Notes: generated by a model not told the origin, from the letters alone. Shown: positions 8,790 to 17,740, numbered from the stretch's first letter. The stretch: 64,000 bases of DNA from Mycobacterium basiliense (GCF_900292015.1 NZ_LR130759.1:4960001-5024000); one strand, 5' to 3'. A program made the numbers and translations.

Positions 8790-9548
8790 TCACGAGCCGT
8801 GGCAGATTTGCGGCGCGAACTTCACTGTGGTGGTCGACGGCGTATTGAACTGCGAATCGACGGTCAGCACGGGATCCACCGGTTGGTTGTCGATCCGCAG
8901 TCGACGGAGGTCGAGATTGATCTGAATGGTGTCGGGCGCGGTCTTGCGGGCGTTGGTATCCCGGTCGGGCCGCATGGATGCGTCGCTGTTGTTGGACGCC
9001 AACGTGCTGACGATGGCAAGGTCGTCGGTGTCCTCTTCCGGACCCAGCTCGACAAACTTCTTGCCGTTGTTGGCGAGGCTGTATGTCAGGACGTAGCCGA
9101 CAAATCCCGACGCGTGGGTGCCCGTTGGCGACGGGGGCAACGGTTGTACAAATCGGATCACCAGCTCCAGTACGCCGCTGCGCGGATGCTGAACAATCAC
9201 CGAAGCCACGGTGATGCTCTCGGGCGGCCTTGGTCCAGCCTGTATCTGACAGTTGAGCTGGCTGGGCAACTGCGTCCAATTGTCGTTGCGCGGCGAGTTT
9301 AGCCAGACCGCAAGCCCAATTCCGACCACCGGCAGCACCAATGCGACGGGCAGCGCTATCCGCACCACCGCAGGAATCGCGGACCAGACCCGACGCATCC
9401 GATCCGCAATGGCCGCCAGTCGCGATCGCGGCAGCGAACGGTGCGCCCGACAATGTTTGGTCCAGTGTTCACCGTCCCAATATCTTTGTCCCCCTGAACC
9501 GTCGGGATTGGCATACCATCCTGCCGGCGGTGCAGTCGGCACGGTCAC
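8790..9548 (-). CDS. DUF2510 membrane protein (Rv3482c-like)
   Basis: 252 residues from GTG 9548 (TGGAGC just upstream). Residues about 7-32 are a DUF2510 module (PPAGWYANPDGSG...RYWDGEHWT), a Trp-rich motif common at actinobacterial membrane-protein N-termini. A single membrane helix follows (about residues 62-84, VVRIALPVALVLPVVGIGLAV). An extracytoplasmic domain of about 165 residues comes last. The product and place match H37Rv Rv3482c. It is 55 bp downstream of the next gene on the same strand; both are probably envelope proteins linked to the divergent cpsA. Confidence 0.75.
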   Translation of the reverse strand: MTVPTAPPAGWYANPDGSGGQRYWDGEHWTKHCRAHRSLPRSRLAAIADRMRRVWSAIPAVVRIALPVALVLPVVGIGLAVWLNSPRNDNWTQLPSQLNCQIQAGPRPPESITVASVIVQHPRSGVLELVIRFVQPLPPSPTGTHASGFVGYVLTYSLANNGKKFVELGPEEDTDDLAIVSTLASNNSDASMRPDRDTNARKTAPDTIQINLDLRRLRIDNQPVDPVLTVDSQFNTPSTTTVKFAPQICHGS

Positions 9549-9603
9549 GCTCCATTCAACGTCAGGGTCTTCGGTCGGCTGCGGCTGGTCACGGCGCGCC
9601 GGA

Positions 9604-10284
9604 TCACGGCGGCGTATTCAACGAGTCCGGCGGCGGATCGAGCATCTGGACGTGGTCCGCTTGCCATTGAAAACCAACGGTGGTCAAGGTGCCATCCAGG
9701 CAGGTGTCGCAGCTCTGATTCGCCCGATAGGTGAGGACCACCAGGTCGTCGGTGGAAGCCGGCGCCTCCAACTCGGTGAACGGGTAAGCCTCAGACGTGG
9801 CGGTGCCGACGAATGCTCCGCGATGAAACATCAGCACCTGATCGGGTGAACTGCGGGTGGAGTCCTGCACGGTCACCACGACTGCGGACAACTCCGCGCA
9901 CGAGTCGTAGTTGCTGGATTCCGGGGCGGGATTCCACGGTCTACCCGTCTTCCTGTCCGGGGGCAGCTTGGCTAGCGCCGCTGACACCGCGGCGGCCTCG
10001 TCCGGTCCGCACGCCCCGGGTGCGTTGGAGGCCGCAGACGTTGTCGACGTGGGGTTCGGTTGCACGGTCGTCGGCGCCGCCGGACTTGGGATCGACCCGC
10101 GCTTGCCCACAAACACCACGAAGCCCACAGAGACCACTAAGCCGACACAGATGAGCCCAAGCAGCACCGGCAGCCAGATGCCGCGGCCAGACCGGCGTGC
10201 CGTCGCCGGTGGTGTCGTATCGACGGCATCGGACGGCTCATAGGCCGGCGGAGGCCAGTTGGGGTCGATCTCGCCAGACGACAT
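9604..10284 (-). CDS. Single-pass membrane protein (Rv3483c-like)
   Basis: 226 residues from ATG 10284 with GGGAAAT upstream; longer in-frame starts exist but lack a ribosome site. The cytoplasmic N-terminus is Pro-rich (PNWPPPAYEP), followed by one helix (about residues 35-58), a Pro/Thr/Ser-rich linker and an extracytoplasmic domain with cysteines in PGACGPDEA, YDSCAEL and the CDTC pair near the C-terminus. This architecture suggests a surface-exposed, disulfide-stabilised domain. Matches H37Rv Rv3483c by position. Function unknown. Confidence 0.75.
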   Translation of the reverse strand: MSSGEIDPNWPPPAYEPSDAVDTTPPATARRSGRGIWLPVLLGLICVGLVVSVGFVVFVGKRGSIPSPAAPTTVQPNPTSTTSAASNAPGACGPDEAAAVSAALAKLPPDRKTGRPWNPAPESSNYDSCAELSAVVVTVQDSTRSSPDQVLMFHRGAFVGTATSEAYPFTELEAPASTDDLVVLTYRANQSCDTCLDGTLTTVGFQWQADHVQMLDPPPDSLNTPP

Positions 10285-10548
10285 ATTTCCCGGGATCCTC
10301 CCCAATACCCTTCCGACACTTCCCCGGCGTTCCGAGCTTGCCGAATTGCAGCCAGAACCTGCAGGTAGCGGGCATGAGCCGGGCGGGCGGCCGGTCTGCT
10401 CCAATGGGTGAATCTGCCCACATCAACGCAACTGGAGTGTGGGCTCCACAGCAATCTACCGCATACTAGACGGCATGCTGCAAGCGACGACGCCGCAAAC
10501 CACTGGCCGAGCGCCACGTGGTTTGTCGGCGATCGGTCGGGGCTTGTG

Positions 10549-12096
10549 ATGACGCGTTCCCGCAGCAAGGCCCGCCATCGGGCGGTCCGAAAGCCGTCGC
10601 GCATCCGTCAACGGCTGTCGCGCAGCTTCATGACGCTGACATCAATCGTCGCCCTGGGCATGACAGGAGCTGGGTACTGGGTGGCGCACGGCGCGCTCGG
10701 TGGCATCACCATTTCTCAGGCCCTTACCGCGGAGGATCCACGTTCCACGGGCAACAACATGAATATCCTGCTGATCGGGCTGGATTCCCGCAAGGACCAG
10801 GAAGGCAATGACCTGCCCTGGTCCGTCTTGAAGCACCTACACGCGGGCGATTCCGATCAGGGTGGCTACAACACCAACACCCTGATACTCGTGCACGTAG
10901 GAGCGGACGGCAACGTGGTCGCCTTCTCCATCCCCCGCGACGACTGGGTGCCCTTCACGGGGGTTCCGGGATACACCCACATCAAGATCAAAGAGGCCTA
11001 CGGGCTTACCAAGCAATACGTCGCGCAAAAGCTCGCCGATCAGGGCGTGAGCAGCCAGCGAGAACTGGAAACCCGGGGGCGTGAAGCCGGTCGGGCCGCA
11101 ACCCTGCGCGCGGTACGAAGTCTGACCGGCGTTCCGATCGACTACTTCGCCGAGATCAACCTGGCCGGTTTCTATGATCTGGCCCAGACTTTGGGCGGCG
11201 TCGAGGTGTGTCTGAACCACGCCGTGTACGACTCATATTCGGGAGCCGACTTCCCGGCCGGCCGCCAGCGGTTGGACGCCTCCCAGGCGCTGGCGTTCGT
11301 GCGGCAGCGCCATGGCCTGGACAACGGGGACTTGGACCGTACCCATCGACAGCAGGCGTTCCTGTCGTCGGCGATGCGGGACCTGCAGGATTCAGGCACG
11401 TTCACCAACCTCGACAGGCTGGACGGCCTGATGGCCGTGGCGCGCAAGGATGTCGTCCTGTCAGCCGGTTGGGATGAAGATCTGTTCCGCCGTATGGGAG
11501 ACCTGGCCGGCGGAAACGTCGAGTTCAGGACGCTGCCCGTGGTCCGCTACGACAACATCGACGGCCAAGACGTCAACATCGTCGACCCGGCCGCGATCAA
11601 AGCCGAGGTGGCCGCCGCCATCGGCCGCGCCCCGACGCCCACCCCAACCGCGACGACCGCCAAACCCAACCCGTCCACCGTCGTCGACGTAGTCAATGCC
11701 GGCAGCATCAGTGGGCTGGCCAGCCAGGTGTCCAGCGCGCTGCGCAAGCACGGCTACACCGCTGGTCAGGTTCGCGACCGTGCATCCGGTGACCCGACGT
11801 CGACCACGATCGAGTACGGCGTGGGCGCACAAGCCGACGCGCTGAATCTGGGCACCCTGATCGGCGTCGACGCCGCCGCGCAGCCGGATCCCAGCATCGA
11901 ACCCGGCCACATCCAAGTGACCGTGGACACCAACTTTTCCATGCCGGCGCCGGACGACTACCAAGACGGCAGCACAACGCCCACCACCACGTACAGCAAG
12001 CCCAACACGTACTACAACGGCGGTGCCACCACCGCCTACCCGGCACCCGACCGCGGAAAACCGATCGACGGTGGCGGCGTTCCCTGCGTCAACTAG
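10549..12096 (+). CDS. cpsA: LytR-CpsA-Psr (LCP) cell-wall ligase CpsA
   Basis: 515 residues from ATG 10549; an in-frame start at 10408 has no support. A basic N-terminus and one helix (about residues 29-47) anchor it. The LCP domain (about residues 70-265) shows NILLIGLDSR, SIPRDDWVP and the RQRHGLDNGDLDRTHRQQ block, carrying the Asp/Arg residues that bind pyrophosphate lipid donors. A Thr/Pro linker leads to a LytR_C domain (about residues 376-460, VVDVVNAGSISGLA). LCP enzymes attach arabinogalactan or other polymers to peptidoglycan. M. tuberculosis CpsA (Rv3484) is also reported to block LC3-associated phagocytosis. Divergent from the Rv3483c-like gene. Confidence 0.93.
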   Translation: MTRSRSKARHRAVRKPSRIRQRLSRSFMTLTSIVALGMTGAGYWVAHGALGGITISQALTAEDPRSTGNNMNILLIGLDSRKDQEGNDLPWSVLKHLHAGDSDQGGYNTNTLILVHVGADGNVVAFSIPRDDWVPFTGVPGYTHIKIKEAYGLTKQYVAQKLADQGVSSQRELETRGREAGRAATLRAVRSLTGVPIDYFAEINLAGFYDLAQTLGGVEVCLNHAVYDSYSGADFPAGRQRLDASQALAFVRQRHGLDNGDLDRTHRQQAFLSSAMRDLQDSGTFTNLDRLDGLMAVARKDVVLSAGWDEDLFRRMGDLAGGNVEFRTLPVVRYDNIDGQDVNIVDPAAIKAEVAAAIGRAPTPTPTATTAKPNPSTVVDVVNAGSISGLASQVSSALRKHGYTAGQVRDRASGDPTSTTIEYGVGAQADALNLGTLIGVDAAAQPDPSIEPGHIQVTVDTNFSMPAPDDYQDGSTTPTTTYSKPNTYYNGGATTAYPAPDRGKPIDGGGVPCVN

Positions 12097-12102
12097 CCGC
12101 AA

Positions 12103-12894
12103 TCAGGCGTGCGTTCCGCCATCGATGCGGATCTCGGTGCCCGTAATGAAGGCCCCGTCGGCGGACACCAGCATGGCAATCACCCCGGCCACCGCCGCAG
12201 GATCAGCCATTCCGGCACCGCTGGATTTCACGCTGGTAGGCAGGATCGGCAGCAACCGGCTAAACAGCGACCAGTTGGCGTCCTGCGGGATATATCCGCC
12301 AGTGGCGTCGGTGATGCCGGACTTGATGCTGCCCGGTGCCACGCATACCGCGCGCAGCCCGGCACTCGCGTACTCGAGTGCCAACGAATGGGTGAACGCC
12401 TGGACTCCGCCTTTGCTCGCCGCGTAGGCGGCCATGTAGGGGTGTGCAAAGGACGCCGAGGTCGAGCTGAAATTCACGATCGTGCTGCGCTGATTTTCCA
12501 GTAACGCCGGCAGCGCCTCGCGAACGACCAGAAAGGTGCCGGTTAGGTTAACCGCGAGGATCTGATTCCACTGCTCGGTGCTGGTCTGGTGGGTATGTGC
12601 GGCGCGCAGCATGCCGGCGGCGTTGACCAGCGCGTCCAGGCCGCCCAGGGTGGTTACCGCGGAGCGCACCCCATCGATCACCGAATGCTCGTCGGCGACG
12701 TTCATTTCGTACCGGGTGAACCTCGCGTCATTCGCCGCCTCGACCGCTCTTGCCTGGGTGGACGCCAGACCGGCGACAACGACGTCCGCCCCGGCCACCG
12801 CGGCGCCCTCGTCCAGCAGCCGCAGCACGGTGGCCTGGCCGATGCCGGATCCCGCGCCGGTTACCAATATTCGCTGGCCCTTGAGCCGCTTCAC
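12103..12894 (-). CDS. Short-chain dehydrogenase/reductase
   Basis: 263 residues. The cofactor motif VTGAGSGIGQ is near residue 12, NAAGM marks the central strand, and the active site is Ser (NFSSTSA) with YAASK near residue 156. The GTG start at 12894 overlaps the stop of the upstream SDR (GTGA), so the two are translationally coupled. Length and motifs are complete for a classical NAD(P)-dependent oxidoreductase; the substrate is not deducible. One of this pair corresponds in position to H37Rv Rv3485c. It ends 6 bp from the stop of cpsA (convergent). Confidence 0.88.
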   Translation of the reverse strand: MKRLKGQRILVTGAGSGIGQATVLRLLDEGAAVAGADVVVAGLASTQARAVEAANDARFTRYEMNVADEHSVIDGVRSAVTTLGGLDALVNAAGMLRAAHTHQTSTEQWNQILAVNLTGTFLVVREALPALLENQRSTIVNFSSTSASFAHPYMAAYAASKGGVQAFTHSLALEYASAGLRAVCVAPGSIKSGITDATGGYIPQDANWSLFSRLLPILPTSVKSSGAGMADPAAVAGVIAMLVSADGAFITGTEIRIDGGTHA

Positions 12895-13727
12895 GGGACC
12901 AGCCCGCGCAGCCCGTCGGAGCCGAACACCGGTTCCAGCATCGCTGAGAAGTCTGGGCCCCGTCGCAGCATTTGGCCACCATCGACATTGATGACCTGCC
13001 CGGTGACAAAGCTGGCGGCATCGCTGAGCAAAAACATCGCCAAGTTGGCGACGTCCTCTACCTCACCCACCCGTGGCAACGGCGTGCAGATCGCGTAGTC
13101 CCGACTCAGCTCGGGTGATTCGGTGACCGGCGCGACGAGCTCGGTACGGATCAGGCCCGGGCGGATGCTGTTCACCCGGACCCAGGACGGCCCCAGCTCG
13201 TCGGCCGCCAACTGCATCAAGTGGTCGACGGCCGATTTGGTCACCCCGTACGCGCCAAACCAGCGATGGGTGTTGCTGGCCGCGATCGACGAGATGCCGA
13301 CAAATGACCCGCCGCCGCCGCGCACCATCTCCCGGGCGGCGTGCTTGAGGACATACATGGTCCCGTTGACGTTGAGGTCGACGGTGCGACGCCAGGCTGC
13401 GGAATCGATTTGGGTGACCGGCCCGATGGTCTCCGACCCGCCTGCGCAATGCACCACGCCATGCAATCGACCATGCCAGGCCGTGACCGCGTCCACGGCG
13501 CGCGATGCCTCCTCCTCGTCGGTGACATTGGCGGGTTCAAAGCGAATGGAACTACCGTGGCCGGTCAGGGTCTCAAGTTGCTGTACGGCACCTGCCAGCC
13601 GGTCGGGGTTGCGGCCCACGATCATGACCGAGGCTCCAGCTGCCACCAGACCGGCAGCCACCCCTTTCCCGATGCCACTGCCACCGCCGGTGACCAAATA
13701 GGTCCGGTCCTGGAACGAAAGCTGCAT
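12891..13727 (-). CDS. Short-chain dehydrogenase/reductase
   Basis: 278 residues from ATG 13727 with GAGGGG upstream. VTGGGSGIGKG near residue 13, HCAGG at the central strand, and ISSIAAS with YGVTKSA as the Ser/Tyr/Lys active site. The C-terminal INVDGGQML is typical of the 2,4-dienoyl-CoA reductase/FabG-like branch, and with the neighbouring crotonase suggests fatty-acyl or sterol CoA metabolism (inference). First gene of a two-SDR operon. An inverted repeat and a near-KstR site lie just upstream. Confidence 0.88.
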   Translation of the reverse strand: MQLSFQDRTYLVTGGGSGIGKGVAAGLVAAGASVMIVGRNPDRLAGAVQQLETLTGHGSSIRFEPANVTDEEEASRAVDAVTAWHGRLHGVVHCAGGSETIGPVTQIDSAAWRRTVDLNVNGTMYVLKHAAREMVRGGGGSFVGISSIAASNTHRWFGAYGVTKSAVDHLMQLAADELGPSWVRVNSIRPGLIRTELVAPVTESPELSRDYAICTPLPRVGEVEDVANLAMFLLSDAASFVTGQVINVDGGQMLRRGPDFSAMLEPVFGSDGLRGLVP

Positions 13728-13748
13728 GTGAACCCCTCTCGCCGAAAC

Positions 13749-13773
13749 TGCAACAGGTTCTCGTTATAGAACC
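13749..13773. promoter_or_regulatory. Inverted repeat and near-consensus KstR-type site upstream of the SDR pair
   Basis: Two overlapping signals lie 22-46 nt upstream of the SDR start at 13727. TGCAACAGGTTCTC (13749-13762) fits TNNAACNNGTTNNA at 7 of 8 fixed positions; the last base is C. GGTTCT-cgttat-AGAACC (13756-13773) is a perfect 6-bp inverted repeat. The position is right for a TetR-type operator on the SDR promoter. Binding is inferred. Confidence 0.4.
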
Positions 13774-13976
13774 ATGGCGGCCGTCACTCGGGCCGGTCGA
13801 GTCCCACCTACCGCGACACATAAACGTCGTACACGACGCGCCGCAGATCGTTGCCATGGTTTATGACTCGCGACATCGCGCCAAGACGGCCCGCGGTGCG
13901 GAGCGTCGGGCGGGGACCTGTGAGCCCAGGTCCCGGGCGGTCAGCGACTAAGTACGGCCACCGGTCTTCGGGCCGG

Positions 13977-14912
13977 CTACGGCGTATCGCGGCGGGCCAC
14001 TTTGGTCGGTTTGCCTGTGCGCCAGTCCTCGACGTCGGGTGGCAGACCAATTGGGTACCTGTTCTCGTTGTGGGCCGCCCAGTGCGCGTGCCCCAACTCG
14101 TGGACATGAAATGCGTGCCGCAGCGCTTCGGTGAATCCCATCGCGTCGGAGGCGGCATTGACCGAGTCCTTGACCAACAAGGCCGCCATAGTGGGCCGCT
14201 CGGCAATGCGCCGCGCGAACTCCAACGTCTTCTCCGCCAGTTCGTCGACCGGAAAAACCTTGGACACCATGCCGAGGCGATAGGCCTCGTCGGCGTCCAG
14301 CGAATCACCGGTCAGCAGAAGTTCTTTGGCCTTGCGAGGACCGAACTCCCAAGGGTGGGCATAGTATTCGACACCCGGCATGCCGAGCCGTACCGCGACC
14401 ACGTCACTGAACCTGGCGTTGTCCGCGGCAACGATCAGATCGCAAGCCCAGATCAGCATCAGGGCCGCCGAGATCGCGTTGCCCTGCACTTGAGCGATGG
14501 TGATCTTTCGCAGGTCACGCCAGCGACAAGTGTTCTGGAAGTAAAAATGCCACTCCTGCAGGTACAGCTTCTCCATAACCGCGTCGCGAGTTGCGCCATG
14601 GGAGCGGAAGGTCGGATGCTGCGCCGGCCCGGGCTTGCGCTCCAGCATCGCCTCCTCCGACCCCAAGTCGTGTCCGGCGGAGAAGTTCTTGCCCCGCGCG
14701 GCCAGGATCACCACGCGAACGGTGTCATCCGCCTCGGCACGGCAGAACGCCTCATCGAGTTGGACCAACAGAGTGCGATTTTGCGCGTTGTGGGCCTCGG
14801 GCCGGTTGAGCCAGATCCGGGCAATGCGGCCCTCCTCGAGGGTTTCGTAGGCCACCAGCTCGGCCGGTGCGGCGCTGTTCGCCTGGATACCGGCTTGGTC
14901 GGAGAGTGTCAT
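13977..14912 (-). CDS. Enoyl-CoA hydratase/isomerase (crotonase) family protein
   Basis: 311 residues from ATG 14912, preceded by GGTGGGCGGA. The crotonase core has LNRPEAHNAQN near residue 36, the oxyanion segment GKNFSAGHDLGSE near residue 73, and QGNAISAALMLIWACDLIVA. The usual first oxyanion motif is clear. The helix normally carrying catalytic Glu reads FSDVVAVRLGMPGVEYYAHPWE, so the catalytic residues differ from a classical hydratase and the reaction is uncertain. Longer than typical EchA proteins (about 250-260) because of insertions near residues 85-115 and a C-terminal extension. Same strand as the SDRs, 249 bp upstream. Confidence 0.8.
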   Translation of the reverse strand: MTLSDQAGIQANSAAPAELVAYETLEEGRIARIWLNRPEAHNAQNRTLLVQLDEAFCRAEADDTVRVVILAARGKNFSAGHDLGSEEAMLERKPGPAQHPTFRSHGATRDAVMEKLYLQEWHFYFQNTCRWRDLRKITIAQVQGNAISAALMLIWACDLIVAADNARFSDVVAVRLGMPGVEYYAHPWEFGPRKAKELLLTGDSLDADEAYRLGMVSKVFPVDELAEKTLEFARRIAERPTMAALLVKDSVNAASDAMGFTEALRHAFHVHELGHAHWAAHNENRYPIGLPPDVEDWRTGKPTKVARRDTP

Positions 14913-14989
14913 TCCGCCCACCTAACTTGTCACGGGGCTTGCATCGATCTTTACAGATTACGTCCGGCGTGTAAGCGGTTGGCCGCCGG

Positions 14990-15796
14990 TCACGGCTTGG
15001 ATCGGGCCGGTGCGACACCTTGGCCGCGATGCCCCAGCGGCCGCAGCCGATGGTCGCGGGTGAACACCAGACGGACCAGGCCAAGGCCCACGACGACGGT
15101 GGTGGTAGCCACCGAGCTGAGCACCAGGAACATCACAATCGCCTGTACCAGCACCGCTTGCACCGGCGGTACGCCAGCAAGGATGAGACCGGTCATGGCG
15201 CCCGGCAGAAACACCAGCCCGGTGGCCTTGGTGGTTTCGATTTGCGGGGAGATGGCCGATCGCAACGCGATTCTCAGGTAGGGGGAAGCGGCCTGCCGAG
15301 AGGGCTGGCCGAGGGCGAGTCTGGCTTCGACCTCGTCCCGCTTGTCGCGCAGCTCGTCGACCAGGCGCCGGGCCACCAGCACCATGGCCGTCATCGAGTT
15401 GCCGATCATCATCCCCGCGATCGGCACCAGCGTCCGGGCCTGCAGCGGGAATACCCGCAGACCGAATATCACGCCTAGCGTGATCGCCGCCGCGGATGCG
15501 AACGCGGCGATCGCCAGCGGCGCCAGCCAGGGCACCTCGGGCGCCCGTCGGCGAGCGACATCGCCCGCATAGGCGATCATGCCGACGATCCACATCCACG
15601 ACCACCACAACGACCGGCCTGGGTCAAACAGCAACGTCAAGGCACCACCCACCAGAAGCAACTGGACCAGGGCGCGGGCAGCCGCCCACACCACTTGGCG
15701 TTCCAGCCCTAGCCGCTGCCACAGCGAGATCGCCGCCGCAACCACCACCAAGGCCAGCGACGTCGCCAGCCCAAGCCAACCGATCTGGCCGTTCAT
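14990..15796 (-). CDS. UPF0014/FetB-like ABC transporter permease
   Basis: 268 residues from ATG 15796, which overlaps the stop of the ATPase gene (ATGA). About seven membrane helices. The conserved family segment IAGMMIGNSMTAMVLVARRL lies near residue 125, and LPGAMTGLILAGVPPVQA near residue 202. E. coli FetB (YbbM) is the partner of FetA in an exporter linked to iron and peroxide resistance; that role is transferred only by family. Forms an operon with the ATPase just upstream. Confidence 0.85.
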   Translation of the reverse strand: MNGQIGWLGLATSLALVVVAAAISLWQRLGLERQVVWAAARALVQLLLVGGALTLLFDPGRSLWWSWMWIVGMIAYAGDVARRRAPEVPWLAPLAIAAFASAAAITLGVIFGLRVFPLQARTLVPIAGMMIGNSMTAMVLVARRLVDELRDKRDEVEARLALGQPSRQAASPYLRIALRSAISPQIETTKATGLVFLPGAMTGLILAGVPPVQAVLVQAIVMFLVLSSVATTTVVVGLGLVRLVFTRDHRLRPLGHRGQGVAPARSKP

Positions 15797-16485
15797 CACG
15801 TCGTCGGCCCGTCGTCCGACTTGCTCGCGACCGGGCCAACGCCCAGGCAGCGGCCCCTTTCGACGCACAGAACCCGGTCCGCGGCCCGCTTTGCCTGGGC
15901 CGGATCGTGGGTGACCCAGAGCGCGGGAATCCCATCGGCGGCCAGCTGCCGGACCACGCGCTCGATAGCCTCGGCCGCATCGGTGTCGACGGCCGACGTG
16001 GGTTCATCCAGCAGCAACACCTCCGGTTGCGCCATCAGGGTGCGGGCCAGGCACATGCGTTGCGCCTCCCCACCCGACAGCGCGGTCGCATCTCGGTCCA
16101 GCCACGATCGCGACCCTGATCGGTCGCCCCATCCGGTGAGCGCCACCCGGGCCAACGATTCCGCCATCCGCTCGTCGGAGGCATCCGGCTGGGCGACGCG
16201 AAGGTTGTCGGCCACGGTGCCCGGGAACGGCGTGGGACGCTGAAAGCACATGCCCACCCGGCGCCGCAGCCACAATGGGTCGGTCGCGCCGATGTCTTTC
16301 CCTCGAAACAACACCCGCCCACCCACTGGCACCTCCAGTCGATTGCAGAGGCGCAACAACGTCGATTTCCCGGCGCCCGAGGGACCGACCACCGCGGTCA
16401 CGCCCTGGCCAGGAATCGAAGCGCTGAACCCGTCCAAGGCTCGCATCCGGTCGCGCTCCACCACCACGTCGCGAAACTCGAACAT
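15796..16485 (-). CDS. ABC transporter ATP-binding protein (FetA-like)
   Basis: 229 residues from ATG 16485; a GTG at 16509 is an alternative. Walker A GPSGAGKS near residue 34, Q-loop CFQRP, signature LSGGEAQRM near residue 136, Walker B VLLLDEPTSAVD, and the switch His in WVTHDPAQ. Complete and of normal length for a small ATPase subunit. Its stop overlaps the permease start, so the pair is co-translated and probably forms a FetAB-type exporter. Divergent from the DoxX gene, 107 bp away. H37Rv does not have this pair here as far as I recall. Confidence 0.88.
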   Translation of the reverse strand: MFEFRDVVVERDRMRALDGFSASIPGQGVTAVVGPSGAGKSTLLRLCNRLEVPVGGRVLFRGKDIGATDPLWLRRRVGMCFQRPTPFPGTVADNLRVAQPDASDERMAESLARVALTGWGDRSGSRSWLDRDATALSGGEAQRMCLARTLMAQPEVLLLDEPTSAVDTDAAEAIERVVRQLAADGIPALWVTHDPAQAKRAADRVLCVERGRCLGVGPVASKSDDGPTT

Positions 16486-16592
16486 CACATCCGCTGAGTC
16501 CCCATCCACCACGGCACCCTTCCACTCGCTGCGCCGGCCGAGCCAGCCGGTAAGCTCGGCTCCACTATCGGAAAACGATATCGGAGACCGAG

Positions 16593-17132
16593 TTGGACGT
16601 AGCGAGTTGGGCCCGAACACCGCGAATGTCATGGCGGCGACTCCTGGGCGCGCAGGGATCACCCGCGGCGATCTGTATAAGACTGATGGTGGGGTTGGTG
16701 TTCCTCAGCGAGGGCATCCAAAAGTTCCTGTTCCCACACCAGCTAGGGCCGGGCCGCTTCGAGCGGATCGGCATCCCCGCCGCCACGTTCTTGGCCAATC
16801 TGGACGGAGTGATCGAGATCGTCTGCGGCACTCTGATCGTCGTGGGCATGGTGACCCGGGCCGCGGCGATTCCCCTACTCATCGACATCGTGGGCGCGAT
16901 AGTGCTGACAAAACTCCCAGAACTGCAACCGGGCGGGTTTCTCGGGGTGGAAGGCTTCTGGGGCATGGCTCATGATGCCCGCACCGACCTGTCGATGCTG
17001 CTCGGATTGGCCTTCCTGCTGTGGTCTGGCCCCGGCCGCTGGTCGGTGGATGCCCGACTCGCAACCGAATGCCCCAGCCCCCCTGAGCACCGCAAGCCCC
17101 CCGCCGGAACCAGCGCGAGGCGCACGAGGTAG
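16593..17132 (+). CDS. DoxX-family membrane protein (Rv3486-like)
   Basis: 179 residues from TTG 16593, chosen for GGAG at 16583-16586; ATG 16626 would give 168. The DoxX hallmark is IRLMVGLVFLSEGIQKFLFP near the N-terminus, followed by three more hydrophobic segments and the family block GGFLGVEGFWGMAHDARTDLSM. DoxX proteins act in membrane-associated redox complexes; M. tuberculosis DoxX forms one with SodA and SseA (that is Rv0431/Rv2674-type biology, not necessarily this paralogue). In H37Rv lipF lies between this gene and the PadR gene; here only 83 bp separate them. Confidence 0.82.
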   Translation: MDVASWARTPRMSWRRLLGAQGSPAAICIRLMVGLVFLSEGIQKFLFPHQLGPGRFERIGIPAATFLANLDGVIEIVCGTLIVVGMVTRAAAIPLLIDIVGAIVLTKLPELQPGGFLGVEGFWGMAHDARTDLSMLLGLAFLLWSGPGRWSVDARLATECPSPPEHRKPPAGTSARRTR

Positions 17133-17215
17133 CCGATGTCGCCCCCGCTCGTAAGCTTGAGCACCACAGAATCGCAAGTCGATATCGGTTTGGCCAGCTG
17201 TCGGAGGTGGTGTCG

Positions 17216-17518
17216 TTGCGGGAGTTCCAGCGGGCCGCGGTGCGATTGCACATCCTGCATCACGCCGCGGCCGACGAGGTCCACGGCGCCTGGCTGACCG
17301 AGGAGCTGAGCCGCCACGGCTACCGGGTCAGCCCAGGCACCCTGTATCCCACCCTGCACCGGCTCGAGGCCGACGGTTTGCTGGTGTCCGAGCATCAGGT
17401 CGTCGACGGCCGCACCCGCCGGGTCTATCAGGCCACCCCGGCCGGGCTGGCGGCGCTGACCGAGGATCGCCGCGCGCTGCGCGAGCTCGCCCGGGAAGTG
17501 CTCGGCAGCGATATCTAG
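17216..17518 (+). CDS. PadR-family transcriptional regulator (Rv3488-like)
   Basis: 100 residues from TTG 17216, selected because GGAGG at 17203-17207 is 8 nt upstream and the protein then begins MREFQRAAV like Rv3488. Winged-helix domain: HGAWLTEELSRHGYRVSPGTLYPTLHRLEADGLL is the classic PadR core, with the wing in VVDGRTRRVYQATPAG. Short-form PadR-s2 type with a reduced C-terminal dimer helix. H37Rv Rv3488 is reported to bind metals such as cadmium. It may control itself, the DoxX gene or the divergent ABC pair. Confidence 0.85.
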   Translation: MREFQRAAVRLHILHHAAADEVHGAWLTEELSRHGYRVSPGTLYPTLHRLEADGLLVSEHQVVDGRTRRVYQATPAGLAALTEDRRALRELAREVLGSDI

Positions 17519-17575
17519 CGGCCGCACCACGTCGGCAGCCGGCAACACGGCCCGGCCTTGGCTTACAGTTGTGTA

Positions 17576-17740
17576 ATGCCTACAAAAACTGACCATGGCG
17601 ATATCGGCGACGTGGAGCCGCTGGCCGACAGCACCGCCAACCAGGCCAGGCGTGTCGTCGCCGCATACGCAAACGATGCCGACGAGTGCCGCGTTTTCTT
17701 ATCCATGCTCGGTATTGGACCGGCGAAGTCTGAGAGCTAA
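17576..17740 (+). CDS. 54-residue conserved hypothetical (Rv3489-like)
   Basis: ATG 17576 to TAA 17740, 54 residues, the same length as H37Rv Rv3489. The N-terminal half is acidic; the second half (ANQARRVVAAYANDADECRV) looks like an amphipathic helix. Its stop codon directly abuts the ATG of otsA (no intervening base), so otsA is probably translated by coupling from this gene. No function is known; the conserved length and position argue that it is real. Confidence 0.72.
   Translation: MPTKTDHGDIGDVEPLADSTANQARRVVAAYANDADECRVFLSMLGIGPAKSES

Noticed and set aside
8266..9453. Antisense 395-codon ORF opposite two secreted/membrane genes
   Set aside because: Composition is random Ala/Arg-rich and it overlaps the DUF2510 gene and a gene with a clear ribosome site and signal peptide.
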